NCBI RefSeq assembly: GCF_016587355.1
Contig: NZ_BNJF01000002.1
Location: 1,364,001-1,428,000 of the forward strand
Source of the DNA: Ktedonospora formicarum
Lineage (GTDB): Bacteria > Chloroflexota > Ktedonobacteria > Ktedonobacterales > Ktedonobacteraceae
Reading direction: 5' to 3'
Length of the DNA: 64,000 bases
Both the position numbers and the translations under genes were made by a program. This document shows positions 16,758 to 25,044 of this stretch, in pieces. The notes under the pieces are model-generated. The model saw only the letters and a program-made list of their open reading frames with translations, ran no database searches and had not been told where the DNA came from. The stretch's first letter is position 1. Each line of letters opens with the position of its first letter.

Positions 16758-17498
16758 ATGCGAATTGGCCTTATTGCTGATATTCATGGCAATCTCGTCG
16801 CGTTAGAATGTGTTTTAAGTGAATTGCAACAGGAGCAGGTTGACCACATTATCTGTCTTGGAGATGTAGCTGCGTTAGGGCCACAGCCCCACGAAGTGCT
16901 TGAGCGGCTACGAATGCTGAATTGCCCGGTGGTCTTAGGCAATACCGATGACTGGTATCTGCAACCGGTGCCTGATGGTGATGAGGAACTAAGAGAGATT
17001 GTTCATTGGGGCCTTCAGCAGTTTACCGAAGCTGATCTGGAGTATCTACGCTCTTTTCAACCAGTGATCGAGTTACGTCTTGATACAGACAAATCACTTC
17101 TATGCTTTCATGGATCCCCACGATCATATAATGAAGTGATTGCCTCTACGACGAGTAGTTCTGAAATGAGAAGCATGTTTGCGGGTCACCAGGCATGGAT
17201 TATGGCTGGTGGGCATACACATGTGCAGATGCTACGTCGCTTTGAGCAAGCGCTGCTCATTAATCCTGGGAGTGTTGGCCTTCCAGGAGTCGGTCCTGAG
17301 AGTAAGGATCTCCAGCGTAACAAGCAGGTTCGCTGGGCTGAATATGCTATCCTTACCCTGCGTAATGGACATATAAGTGTCGATCTGCGCCGCATCCCTC
17401 TTGATATACCTACCCTTCTTCAAATTGGTTATGCCAGCGGTATGCCTGATATTAATTCATGGGTGCGAGCCTGGGATACTCTAGGTGAAGCCCCATAA
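16758..17498 (+). CDS. calcineurin-like metallophosphoesterase (YfcE/MJ0936-type)
   Basis: ATG 16758 is preferred over 16752 because it gives TAGGAG 6-nt spacing and begins exactly at the fold (MRIGLIADIHGN). The 246-aa protein carries all metal motifs in order: DIHGN, GDVAALGP, GNTD, HGSP, GGHTHVQ and NPGSVG. It is a cytoplasmic binuclear-metal phosphodiesterase of the small YfcE-like class; the physiological substrate is unknown. A single gene followed by a very strong terminator. Confidence 0.9.
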   Translation: MRIGLIADIHGNLVALECVLSELQQEQVDHIICLGDVAALGPQPHEVLERLRMLNCPVVLGNTDDWYLQPVPDGDEELREIVHWGLQQFTEADLEYLRSFQPVIELRLDTDKSLLCFHGSPRSYNEVIASTTSSSEMRSMFAGHQAWIMAGGHTHVQMLRRFEQALLINPGSVGLPGVGPESKDLQRNKQVRWAEYAILTLRNGHISVDLRRIPLDIPTLLQIGYASGMPDINSWVRAWDTLGEAP

Positions 17499-17500
17499 CT

Positions 17501-17559
17501 AAATTGAAGGACGATCTCAGCTCCTAATTATATCAGGAGCTGAGATCGTCCTTCAATTT
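17501..17559. terminator. 25-bp perfect stem-loop
   Basis: Arms 17501-17525 and 17535-17559 are perfectly complementary, loop 9 nt, with A-rich and T-rich ends on both strands, so it can terminate in either direction. It begins 2 bp after the phosphoesterase stop. Confidence 0.88.
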
Positions 17560-17914
17560 GTATATCTTAGCGCCATGACTTTCCTTAACAAATCAGTGAA
17601 GAATTTCAAGCAAGCCCTACCAAATGTTGCCTCCTTGGCTTGATCTTTCTCCATATTTTTGCGTACTCCCTTCGGCTATGGCAGAGCTGAAAGCATTGCC
17701 GCTCGTCTAAAGCATCCTGTTCCCTGTTTGGGGTCATTGAGAAACGTTGGCAAAGACGTCTGCTGTTGCAATGTGAAATGATACTGTCGGCAAACCGTCT
17801 TGAACGGTTGAGGTTGAAGAAAATTATGAATCTTGGTTGGCATTGCGCCTGGAGGGATGATAGGCTTAAAAATGATGATTCTTCATGCAGGCTACCATAA
17901 GCAAGGCGTAATTG
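17560..17914. other. intergenic region
   Basis: There is no gene I can support. One plus-strand frame stays open from about 17690 to 17900 without a start codon and may be a relic; no family is recognised. Confidence 0.35.
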
Positions 17915-18334
17915 CTATTCGGCCTGTTTGACAGCGGGAGCTTTTTCATTGGTGGATAAGTATTCATCGCATTCCGCGATAGTGGTTGAATTGGAGAGGT
18001 GTTTGTTGCCAAACTCCTCAAGAGCTGCGAGCACATCTCCGAGTTCTCTGCCCTTGGCAGTGAGATGATATTCAACTCGCGGTGGAATTTCCAGGTAAGC
18101 AAGCCGCTGCACGAACCCTAACTCTTCCAACATTTTGAGGCGATTGGAAAGTGTTTTGGAGCTAATGTGCCCTAGCACTGAGCGCAAAGCGTTAAAGCGC
18201 ATAGACCCCTGTAATAAATTCATGACGATGAGCAACACCCAGGTATCTCCCAGAAAATGGATGGCTCGTCCTAATGGAGTTTCTGTGCAGGCTTCTTGTA
18301 TGTTGGATGGATGATTTGCCTCTGATGCTTTCAT
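17915..18334 (-). CDS. HxlR-family regulator divergent from the LLM-BBE operon
   Basis: The start at the ATG 18334 gives 139 aa; the longer TTG start would lie upstream of the visible promoter. Winged-helix core: TPLGRAIHFLGDTWVLLIVMNLLQGSMRFNALRSVLGHISSKTLSNRLKMLEELGFV, with EYHLTAKG as the wing. Cys in EACTETPLG is at the usual HxlR position. Divergently transcribed from the flavoenzyme pair, it is their probable regulator. Confidence 0.87.
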   Translation of the reverse strand: MKASEANHPSNIQEACTETPLGRAIHFLGDTWVLLIVMNLLQGSMRFNALRSVLGHISSKTLSNRLKMLEELGFVQRLAYLEIPPRVEYHLTAKGRELGDVLAALEEFGNKHLSNSTTIAECDEYLSTNEKAPAVKQAE

Positions 18335-18341
18335 AGGGAAA

Positions 18342-18370
18342 AGTATAACATCATTTTCTGTAGAAAACAA
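18342..18370 (-). promoter_or_regulatory. hxlR promoter with palindrome in the spacer; leaderless start
   Basis: On the minus strand TTGTTT (18370-18365), 17 nt, TATACT (18347-18342), then 7 nt to the ATG. The spacer contains TTTTCT-GT-AGAAAA (18354-18367), a palindrome suited to autoregulation. No SD is present. Confidence 0.65.
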
Positions 18371-18471
18371 TGTTCTTGACAAATCTAGGATGCGAATATA
18401 TTATTAGTTCCATAAGGAAAGCTACATACAAAGGGGAACTACATCGCCTGATAAAAGAGTTTGTTCTTACC

Positions 18472-18522
18472 ATGTGTGAAAATCAGATGCTCGATCAACT
18501 TAAGGAAACCTTACGCATATGA
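18472..18522 (+). CDS. possible 16-aa leader peptide overlapping the fusion gene start
   Basis: MCENQMLDQLKETLRI ends in a TGA that overlaps the ATG at 18519 (ATGA). It is amphipathic. Its SD (AAAAGAG, 14 nt away) is weak. If translated it would couple translation of the fusion enzyme; it may be chance. Confidence 0.3.
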   Translation: MCENQMLDQLKETLRI

Positions 18523-20780
18523 ACTATGGTCATCCGATCCAGTTCGGAATAAATATTACTCCGGTTAGCAGCCAACCAGAGACGTCTGTTTCGCTTGCGA
18601 AACGTAGTGAAGAGCTTGGCTATGACCTGGTAATATTTCATAATAACTTCTTACAACCAGAGCTCCTGGATACCTGGACACTCCTCTCATGGGTTGCCGC
18701 TCAAACGAAACGCGTGCACCTTGTGGCAAATATATCCAATATATCGCAGTGGTCACCCACTGTCTTGGCGCGCTCGGTGGCAAGCCTTGACCTTCTTTCC
18801 TCCGGTCGGCTCAATCTCGCACTGGGTGCTGGAACCTTGTGGAATGAGATCGAGAAGGACGATGAGGCAGTGATGGCGTTGGATGAAGCGATCGATATCA
18901 TTGGTGGTGTGCTAGATGGTGGCGATGATACTCCACTCCGCTTTAATGGCTCGTACTATCGCCTTAAAGGTGCACAACGAGGACCTATTCCAGCACACGA
19001 TATCCCTATCTGGGTTAGCGCTACCCAACGGCAAGCGTTGCGTTTGATAGGCCAGAAGGCGGTTGGCTGGCTGTCCTCGATTGAGTCTATGAAACCGGAA
19101 GATTTCCCATCTGCGAATAAAATTATCGACGAGTCTGCGCACGAGGCTGGTCGCGATCCACGCGAGATTCGACGTCTTGTTGTCATCACAGGGAATTTCT
19201 CGCCATCTCGGGAAGGATTTCTTAGAGGACCAAGTGCTCAATGGGTTGAAGAACTTTTACCGTTCGTTACCAACGATGGCATCAGCACTGTAATTCTCAA
19301 ATCAGATGACCTGGCAACGATAGAGCAGTTTGCTCTTGAGGTTGCTCCAGCATTGCGTGAAGCGGTGAATCGGGAATTACCAGATGCGTTCTTAGGACCT
19401 GAGATACGTCGTGCTGCAGTACGGGCCAAGCGACGTGTGGGAATTGACTATGATGGCGTACCTGAGTTGCTGGCTTTGGCTGTTATAGAACCCGGAGATG
19501 TGAGCTATGCGCGCGTCAAGTCAACCTATATGCGAGGTGGATCCCCCGGCATTGTCTTCCAGGTGAAGAATACAAATGAAATCATTGAGGCCCTTGCTTT
19601 CGCTCGCTTACATCCTACTGTACCGTTTGCAGTGCGTAGCGGTGGACATGGTATTAGTGGTCGTTCAACCAATGATGGTGGCATTGTTATCGACCTCTCC
19701 TGGCTCAACAAGATAGAGGTGCTTGATGAGCTCACCCGTCGCGTGCGAATTGAGCCAGGAGCGCGCTGGATGGATGTCGCGGCTGCATTAGAACCATATG
19801 GGTGGGCACTTAGTTCGGGTGATTACGGTGGGGTGGGGGTTGGTGGGCTCGCTACTGCTGGCGGTGTGGGTTGGCTTGTGCGTGAACATGGTTTGACGCT
19901 TGATCACCTGCGTGCTGTTGAAATGGTGCTTGCGGATGGCTCAGTGGCGCGTGCTAGCGACGATGAGAACCCGGATTTGTTCTGGGCCGTTCGTGGGGCC
20001 GGAGCAAACTTTGGTATTGTGACATCCTTTGAGTTTGAGGTAGATGAGGTTGGTGCTGTTGGTTGGGCGCAGTTGGTTTTTGATGCAAGTGATACCGCCG
20101 ACTTCCTCGAAAAATGGGGTAAGGCTGTCGAGAGAGCGCCGCGTGATCTTACAAGTTTCCTTATCATGGGGCCGCCTCGTCGGGGAATGGCGGTAGTAGC
20201 ACAGGTAATGGCTGTTGTTGACTCTGATCAACCTGATATTATCATCGACAGACTTCAACCTCTTGCTAACATCGCGCCACTGTATGATCAAAATATTGTC
20301 ATTACGTCCTATGCGAACATTATGGCAAATGCACATGATGAGGGCTACCATAAGGGACAGGGGGAGCCAGTTGGGCGTACTGGCCTCATAAAACATATCA
20401 CGCCCGAGTTCGCTGCTGAAGCCGCGCGCTTAATATACAGTGGAGCTGTGTACTTTTTCCAGATACGCGCAGTTGGTGGAGCGGTTTCAGATGTTGATCC
20501 TGACGCGACAGCCTATGCTAACCGAGCGGCAAATTTTTCCGTGACAGCATTTGGAATGAGCCGTCATCGTATGAATACACTATGGGATGCACTCTCAGCT
20601 CATTTTCAAGGGCTCTATCTGAGCTTTGAAACTGATTTGCGCCCTGAGCGCCTCAATGATGCCTTTCCACCCAGGACTCTAGCGCGTCTGCGTGAGCTGA
20701 AGTCACGATATGATCCTGAAAATGTTTTCCGTGACAACTTCAATATCGCGCCTAACCGTGTATCCGCTAATACGGTATAA
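18519..20780 (+). CDS. LLM flavin oxidoreductase fused to a BBE-type FAD oxidase
   Basis: One uninterrupted 753-aa protein with two flavoenzyme halves. Residues 1-290 are a luciferase-like TIM barrel (FGINITPV, LDLLSSGRLNLALGAGTLWNEI, PIWVSATQRQALRLIG), expected to bind FMN or F420. Residues about 345-480 are an FAD_binding_4 domain with RSGGHGISGRS, where His377 is the usual 8-alpha-histidyl FAD attachment site. The second attachment Cys of bicovalent BBEs is replaced (SGDYGGVGVGG near 435). The C-terminal BBE tail is YDPENVFRDNFNI. AAGGAA lies 11 nt before the ATG. It forms an operon with an LLM paralogue 49 bp downstream. It is probably a two-step oxidation or hydroxylation catalyst; the substrate is unknown. 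Confidence 0.88.
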   Translation: MNYGHPIQFGINITPVSSQPETSVSLAKRSEELGYDLVIFHNNFLQPELLDTWTLLSWVAAQTKRVHLVANISNISQWSPTVLARSVASLDLLSSGRLNLALGAGTLWNEIEKDDEAVMALDEAIDIIGGVLDGGDDTPLRFNGSYYRLKGAQRGPIPAHDIPIWVSATQRQALRLIGQKAVGWLSSIESMKPEDFPSANKIIDESAHEAGRDPREIRRLVVITGNFSPSREGFLRGPSAQWVEELLPFVTNDGISTVILKSDDLATIEQFALEVAPALREAVNRELPDAFLGPEIRRAAVRAKRRVGIDYDGVPELLALAVIEPGDVSYARVKSTYMRGGSPGIVFQVKNTNEIIEALAFARLHPTVPFAVRSGGHGISGRSTNDGGIVIDLSWLNKIEVLDELTRRVRIEPGARWMDVAAALEPYGWALSSGDYGGVGVGGLATAGGVGWLVREHGLTLDHLRAVEMVLADGSVARASDDENPDLFWAVRGAGANFGIVTSFEFEVDEVGAVGWAQLVFDASDTADFLEKWGKAVERAPRDLTSFLIMGPPRRGMAVVAQVMAVVDSDQPDIIIDRLQPLANIAPLYDQNIVITSYANIMANAHDEGYHKGQGEPVGRTGLIKHITPEFAAEAARLIYSGAVYFFQIRAVGGAVSDVDPDATAYANRAANFSVTAFGMSRHRMNTLWDALSAHFQGLYLSFETDLRPERLNDAFPPRTLARLRELKSRYDPENVFRDNFNIAPNRVSANTV

Positions 20781-20829
20781 GTAATACCTTACTTGTGAAT
20801 AGGATGTTAACAACCTAATGGAGAATTTC

Positions 20830-21732
20830 ATGACAGATTATAGGCAGAATTTGCTTTTTGGCTTGTTCATAACGCCTGTGGTCCAACCAGTTATGCATGC
20901 GGTTGAACTTGCGATGGTAGCGGATCGGGTGGGTCTTGATCTGGTGACGTTCCAGGATCATCCGTATCAGCCATCATTTCATGATACCTGGACGCTTCTT
21001 ACATATGTCGCGGCGAACACCAAACGCATCCGCGTTAGTGGTAACGTCCTTAATCTTCCTTTGAGGCAACCTGCCGTGCTCGGGCGAAGTGCAGCCAGTT
21101 TGGATCTTCTGAGCGGTGGTCGCTTTGAGTTAGGCATAGGAGCTGGTGGATTCTGGGATGCAATCGAAGGCATGGGAGGGCGTCGCTTGACGCCAGGCCA
21201 GGCGGTTGGGGCACTGGATGAGGCGATACAGATTATCCGAGAGATATGGGCTGCTGATAAACCTGGCGGAGTGCGCGTTGACGGCAAATATTATCAGGTC
21301 AAAGGGATCAAACGCGGTCCCGCTCCAGCGCATGAAATAGGGATCTGGATTGGAGCCTATAAACCACGAATCTTGAGACTAACTGGACGTGTCGCCGATG
21401 GTTGGTTGCCAACACTGGCCTATTTACCAGGAGGACCAGCCGATCTCGAAGAAATGAACAAGTATATTGACGAGGGGGCGGCGCTCTCAGGACGAGACCC
21501 TTCCAGTATACGTCGTTTCCTGAACATCTCAGGTCGCTTCACACGTGCTGGTCGTTCTCTGCTCGATGGATCGCCCCAGCAATGGGCTCAAGACCTTGCG
21601 GAAATTACATTCAAGTACGGAATGACTGGATATATCCTTGCCGCAGATGACGCGCGGACAATAGAGCTTTTCGCTGCCGAGGTTGTTCCCGCCGTTCGTG
21701 AACTTGTTGATGCCGAGCGTGCTCACCAGTAG
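20830..21732 (+). CDS. LLM-class flavin-dependent oxidoreductase, partner of the fusion enzyme
   Basis: The ATG at 20830 (300 aa) has GGAGA 6 nt upstream and is preferred over 20818. It is a luciferase-like domain throughout: LLFGLFITPVVQP, TFQDHPYQPSFHDTWTLLTYVAANTKRIRVSG, LLSGGRFELGIGAGGFWDAIEGMGG, EIGIWIGAYKPRILRLTG. It is clearly paralogous to residues 1-290 of the fusion, sharing even the DTWTLL and RGP-PAH-I-IW segments, so one likely arose by duplication. It may act on the same substrate or form a heteromer. A strong terminator follows. Confidence 0.88.
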   Translation: MTDYRQNLLFGLFITPVVQPVMHAVELAMVADRVGLDLVTFQDHPYQPSFHDTWTLLTYVAANTKRIRVSGNVLNLPLRQPAVLGRSAASLDLLSGGRFELGIGAGGFWDAIEGMGGRRLTPGQAVGALDEAIQIIREIWAADKPGGVRVDGKYYQVKGIKRGPAPAHEIGIWIGAYKPRILRLTGRVADGWLPTLAYLPGGPADLEEMNKYIDEGAALSGRDPSSIRRFLNISGRFTRAGRSLLDGSPQQWAQDLAEITFKYGMTGYILAADDARTIELFAAEVVPAVRELVDAERAHQ

Positions 21733-21751
21733 TTGGTGGGCTGCTCCTCAA

Positions 21752-21818
21752 AGAGGGACCAGGCTCTCATAGTAATAGTATTTCCCAGGCGCTATTGCTA
21801 TGAGAGCCTGGTCCCTCT
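21752..21818. terminator. 27-bp stem-loop ending the LLM-BBE operon
   Basis: Arms 21752-21778 and 21792-21818 pair with one mismatch, loop 13 nt. It lies between convergent operons and can serve both. Confidence 0.87.
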
Positions 21819-21874
21819 CCGCTAAAGAGCAAGCTCAGCGTAATTATCCAGAGAAATCGCATATGGTTTTAGGA

Positions 21875-22612
21875 TCAGCAATAGAACTCGGGAGCCTTTT
21901 TGAGCGTGGGCCACTGTATTTCGTCATGCCCAAAAACGGTGAGCACCACGCCTTCGCGCTTCGCTAGGGCAAGCAATTTGCGCGCACTAGCGGCAGCTTC
22001 AGTAGGATTGAGGTCGGAGCCATTATCATCCATTCGTGTCGCGGGATCGAATTCGGTTTCCATCGCGGCTGCATCAATGGCGAGCAAGATAGGGCCGGTA
22101 TGTGGAAGCCGAACAAGAATGGCCTGATGGCCAGGAACATGACCGCTAGTTTCAATAAGCTCTACTCCAGGTACTAGTTCCAGGTCGCCATCGATAAGTT
22201 GGTAACATAAACCAGGGGCGTTCCAGTGAGGACGGGTGAAGGTGAAACGATCATCTTGGGTCGCACAGGCAAACTCATAATGACGCCGTTGGACAATGAG
22301 TTCTGCTTCGGGGAAGGCATCGTGGCAGCCAGAGTGGTCAGGATCAAAGTGGGAGCAGACGAGAAAGTGAATGTCGTGTGGAGTAAGCCCTAGCGCTGCA
22401 AGCTGGTCAACGACAGGATAGGTTTCTCGAATGGCACGGCCGGGTGGGCGATTGCACGAGAGCATGGAACCATCGACCGGGTATCCCGTGTCGATAAGGA
22501 TATTTTTGCCATCACTGGTTTGGATCAGATAGCCAGGAATGGGCGTCCCATCTTCAATGAGGGATAGTTGGAATAGATAAAGGCGGACCGGTATAGGCTG
22601 AGAGAACTCCAT
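21875..22612 (-). CDS. MBL-fold N-acyl-homoserine-lactonase-like protein
   Basis: A 245-aa MBL protein of the AttM/AiiA-like branch: GYLIQTSDGKNILIDTGYP, SHFDPDHSG, QRRHYEFA, ETSGHVPGHQAILVRLP, LLAIDAAA and a C-terminal VFGHDEIQW. In the metal motif the second His of HxHxDH is Asp (H-F-D-P-D-H), a variant common in this subgroup. AGGAGG stands 8 nt before the ATG. AHL lactonases open the lactone ring of quorum signals; whether this variant does so, or acts on another lactone or ester, cannot be told. Single gene, convergent with the LLM operon. Confidence 0.8.
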   Translation of the reverse strand: MEFSQPIPVRLYLFQLSLIEDGTPIPGYLIQTSDGKNILIDTGYPVDGSMLSCNRPPGRAIRETYPVVDQLAALGLTPHDIHFLVCSHFDPDHSGCHDAFPEAELIVQRRHYEFACATQDDRFTFTRPHWNAPGLCYQLIDGDLELVPGVELIETSGHVPGHQAILVRLPHTGPILLAIDAAAMETEFDPATRMDDNGSDLNPTEAAASARKLLALAKREGVVLTVFGHDEIQWPTLKKAPEFYC

Positions 22613-22764
22613 GTGAATTGCCTCCTATCTTCTCTCTGCTGTTGAGAACTGATTTCTCAAGTATAGAGAAGTTGAGGCATATTAGGCTATAAAATAATTG
22701 CGCTGTGCTTCCAAATCCTTGCGTGCTTTGAGTTAAACTCATTTGTGATTTTGCTTACTATTGG

Positions 22765-23721
22765 TTATGCCTCATCTTTCTGTGTCTCGCGCAGATAGCG
22801 ATAAAAGGTGGCTCTGGAGATGCCGAGCACTGTACAGATCTCCTGAATAGATCTGGTCTTGTCGGCGTACAAGTGTCGGGCCTGGGCGACCTGTTCTGTT
22901 GTTTTTAGTAACTTTGACCGCCCACCTTTTCTCCCTCTTGCCCGGATGGGTCTGTGGATAAGCAGTTGATCTTCCTCAGATTTCGCCTGAGCACCTACTT
23001 GAAGTTGTTCTTGTGCTTTGCCCACAGAATGATCGAGGTATTGAGTCAGGGCCTGAGAGGCGATATGCAAGGCACCAGATGGAGCGGGATCAGATGGCTC
23101 TAATGTACGCTGCCCGGTCTCGGCAATCAGTTCTGCTAGTTTCTCCTTAGACAGTGCCATAGCGTCTGGTAAGAGGGGTTGAGCCAGGAAAAAACCGAGA
23201 AAAATGGAACCAAAGAGGGATGTGAGCAAGTGCGGAGTGAGATCAGAGCGTACCAATCCCTGCTCGCGGAGCGTTTCCAGGTAGTTTGTGAAACCTGTAA
23301 GGACCTGTGTTGAGATAGCGCTATTCTGCTCACGTTGGATAAACTTCCCAAAAACCACCGTATCCTGTAGTAAGACAGCTTTGAGTAATGGGCGCTGTAA
23401 GAGAGCAAGAGCTGCATGTTTGAGGAGGCTATGCAAAGTAGCGCCTTCAGGATCGCTTCCAAGACGCTGCCTGATATCTTCTGCCATCGCGATTTTTTCC
23501 CGGAGAATGAGATCTGAGAATAGTGTTTCTCGCGTAGTCCAGTGCAGGTAGAGGGTTCCTTTTCCAACTCCTGCTTCCCTGGCGATATCTTCAATAGTAG
23601 TCTTGTCATAGCCATTGCGCAGGATTAAGTTTAATGCTGCATCCAGAATGTGCTGTGCGCGTGCTTCACGTTTCATTCTAGTTTGTAATCGTCGGCTTTC
23701 GCCTCCATTCTGCTGAGCCAA
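22765..23721 (-). CDS. TetR-family regulator with an extra C-terminal resolvase-type HTH
   Basis: A TTG start at 23721 with AGGAGA 6 nt upstream gives 318 aa, longer than the usual 190-220. Residues about 18-62 are the TetR HTH (TTIEDIAREAGVGKGTLYLHWTTRETLFSDL); about 80-215 form the helical ligand domain. The last 55 residues (GRKGGRSKLL, EICTVLGISRATFYRYLRE) match the HTH_7 DNA-binding tail of Hin-type resolvases, linked by a polar stretch. Two DNA-binding heads per subunit are implied. It is co-transcribed behind the DUF998 gene (23-bp gap). Confidence 0.85.
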   Translation of the reverse strand: MAQQNGGESRRLQTRMKREARAQHILDAALNLILRNGYDKTTIEDIAREAGVGKGTLYLHWTTRETLFSDLILREKIAMAEDIRQRLGSDPEGATLHSLLKHAALALLQRPLLKAVLLQDTVVFGKFIQREQNSAISTQVLTGFTNYLETLREQGLVRSDLTPHLLTSLFGSIFLGFFLAQPLLPDAMALSKEKLAELIAETGQRTLEPSDPAPSGALHIASQALTQYLDHSVGKAQEQLQVGAQAKSEEDQLLIHRPIRARGRKGGRSKLLKTTEQVAQARHLYADKTRSIQEICTVLGISRATFYRYLRETQKDEA

Positions 23722-23744
23722 TAGTCACTCTCCTGATTTGTGAT

Positions 23745-24413
23745 TTAAGCTATCGATATCCTCTTGTTCATCAGACGGATTGCCAGTAGTGAGATCCAGC
23801 ACCAGCCGAGAATAATGCAGATTCGCTGTATGAGTCCTGCTGGCCCATCTTGTAACGCGACGATATCGGTCAAGACGAAAAAGATGGCAACTAAAATACC
23901 TGTGGCAATTGAATACAATGCCCAGCCTTGCCTGCCAGGATTGGCTATATCACGTCGTGCCAATACAAAGCAAGCCGCGATCAGTGAAACGAAGACGAAC
24001 AGGCTCATAAGATTATGGAGGATTCCGTGAATGCTGGGAGTGCTCGACGCTCCTGGTGGATAACCTAGAAGTGGATCAGTTACAAAGATACCAGCTCCAA
24101 TGAGTCCGAGCCCAAAGATACCCAGTAGGATTGGCCCCCAGGTAGAGCCACGACCTGTACGTAGGGCATGCCTCAATCCAATGGCAAAACCAAAAACAAG
24201 TGCTCCGCAGACGATGAAGTTAGTAATTTGTATCCAGCCATCCTCTCCCTGACTGAGCGAGCTGACAACATGATGCAAGGCACTGTAGTGAGGCCGTGTG
24301 GCACCTTCGACGAGAAAGGAGACAATGAAAAGCAGCGGACCGATCGCGCCACAAGCGAGCAGCAATCTGATCCAGAATGGCTGTTCTTGAGTACTTTTTG
24401 TTGGAGCTTTCAT
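23745..24413 (-). CDS. DUF998 integral membrane protein
   Basis: A 222-aa protein with about six hydrophobic segments (for example ILLACGAIGPLLFIVSFLVEG at the N-terminus and WCWISLLAIRL at the C-terminus) and the DUF998 pattern HYSALHHVVSSLSQGEDGWIQITNF. AGAGGGA lies 7 nt before the ATG. The biochemical role of DUF998 is unknown. The downstream TetR in the same operon and the palindrome upstream suggest induction by a small membrane-active compound. Confidence 0.85.
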   Translation of the reverse strand: MKAPTKSTQEQPFWIRLLLACGAIGPLLFIVSFLVEGATRPHYSALHHVVSSLSQGEDGWIQITNFIVCGALVFGFAIGLRHALRTGRGSTWGPILLGIFGLGLIGAGIFVTDPLLGYPPGASSTPSIHGILHNLMSLFVFVSLIAACFVLARRDIANPGRQGWALYSIATGILVAIFFVLTDIVALQDGPAGLIQRICIILGWCWISLLAIRLMNKRISIA

Positions 24414-24437
24414 ATAATTCCCTCTGACTGTATAAAA

Positions 24438-24463
24438 ATGACCAATATTGAAATTACGGTCAT
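24438..24463. promoter_or_regulatory. ATGACC-N14-GGTCAT inverted repeat upstream of DUF998-tetR
   Basis: Perfect 6-bp outer arms 25-50 bp upstream of the DUF998 start, in a position and with a span typical of TetR operators. The inner bases are not symmetric. Confidence 0.5.
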
Positions 24464-25044
24464 ATATGTGCTATGGAGAAATATACCTAATAAGAGGGTA
24501 AAAGTCAAGCAGTGCCTATCATATTTAGGTAGACGCTTAGGGCCATTTAAATAGGTAGTTATGAATTGGCTGGAGGCATATGTCGCCCGCTGTATCACAA
24601 TCAAAGTATCATAATCAACCTGATTCTGGATGTGTGATTTGCACAGAGTACATGGATTTCTGTGTTTCTGCTCATCTATGTGCACCGTAATCGGGATGCT
24701 CTATCTTTTGGTTGAGATCACTGTCTGGTATTCAATTCTATTGGCGAATGTTAAAAATGTATGACAAATGTGCGAAATTGTACTGTAATTGTAAAAAGTT
24801 AATTGAATTTAATTAATGATTATAGTATAATATTGTATTTACTGAAAATATAGTACATAATAGTGGTGTAAATTGTATATGGTGATTTTCAAGGAAAGAG
24901 AGTTGAGGATGTAAATAATAGAGAAAATGGCTCATAAGGGCGATCAAGCGAAATGCAGATGATGCGATACGACTGAGTAATGGGTTTCTTGAAGCTCTTG
25001 TCTCCCAAATCAGATAAGGGGGGCAAGCAACAGAAAGGGCTTGG
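24464..25044. other. AT-rich intergenic region
   Basis: Divergent promoter space between the DUF998 operon and the choice-of-anchor gene. A frame starting at ATG 24980 (MGFLKLLSPKSDKGGK...) stays open into the next gene in another frame and could be its true N-terminus if there is a frameshift. Confidence 0.35.
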
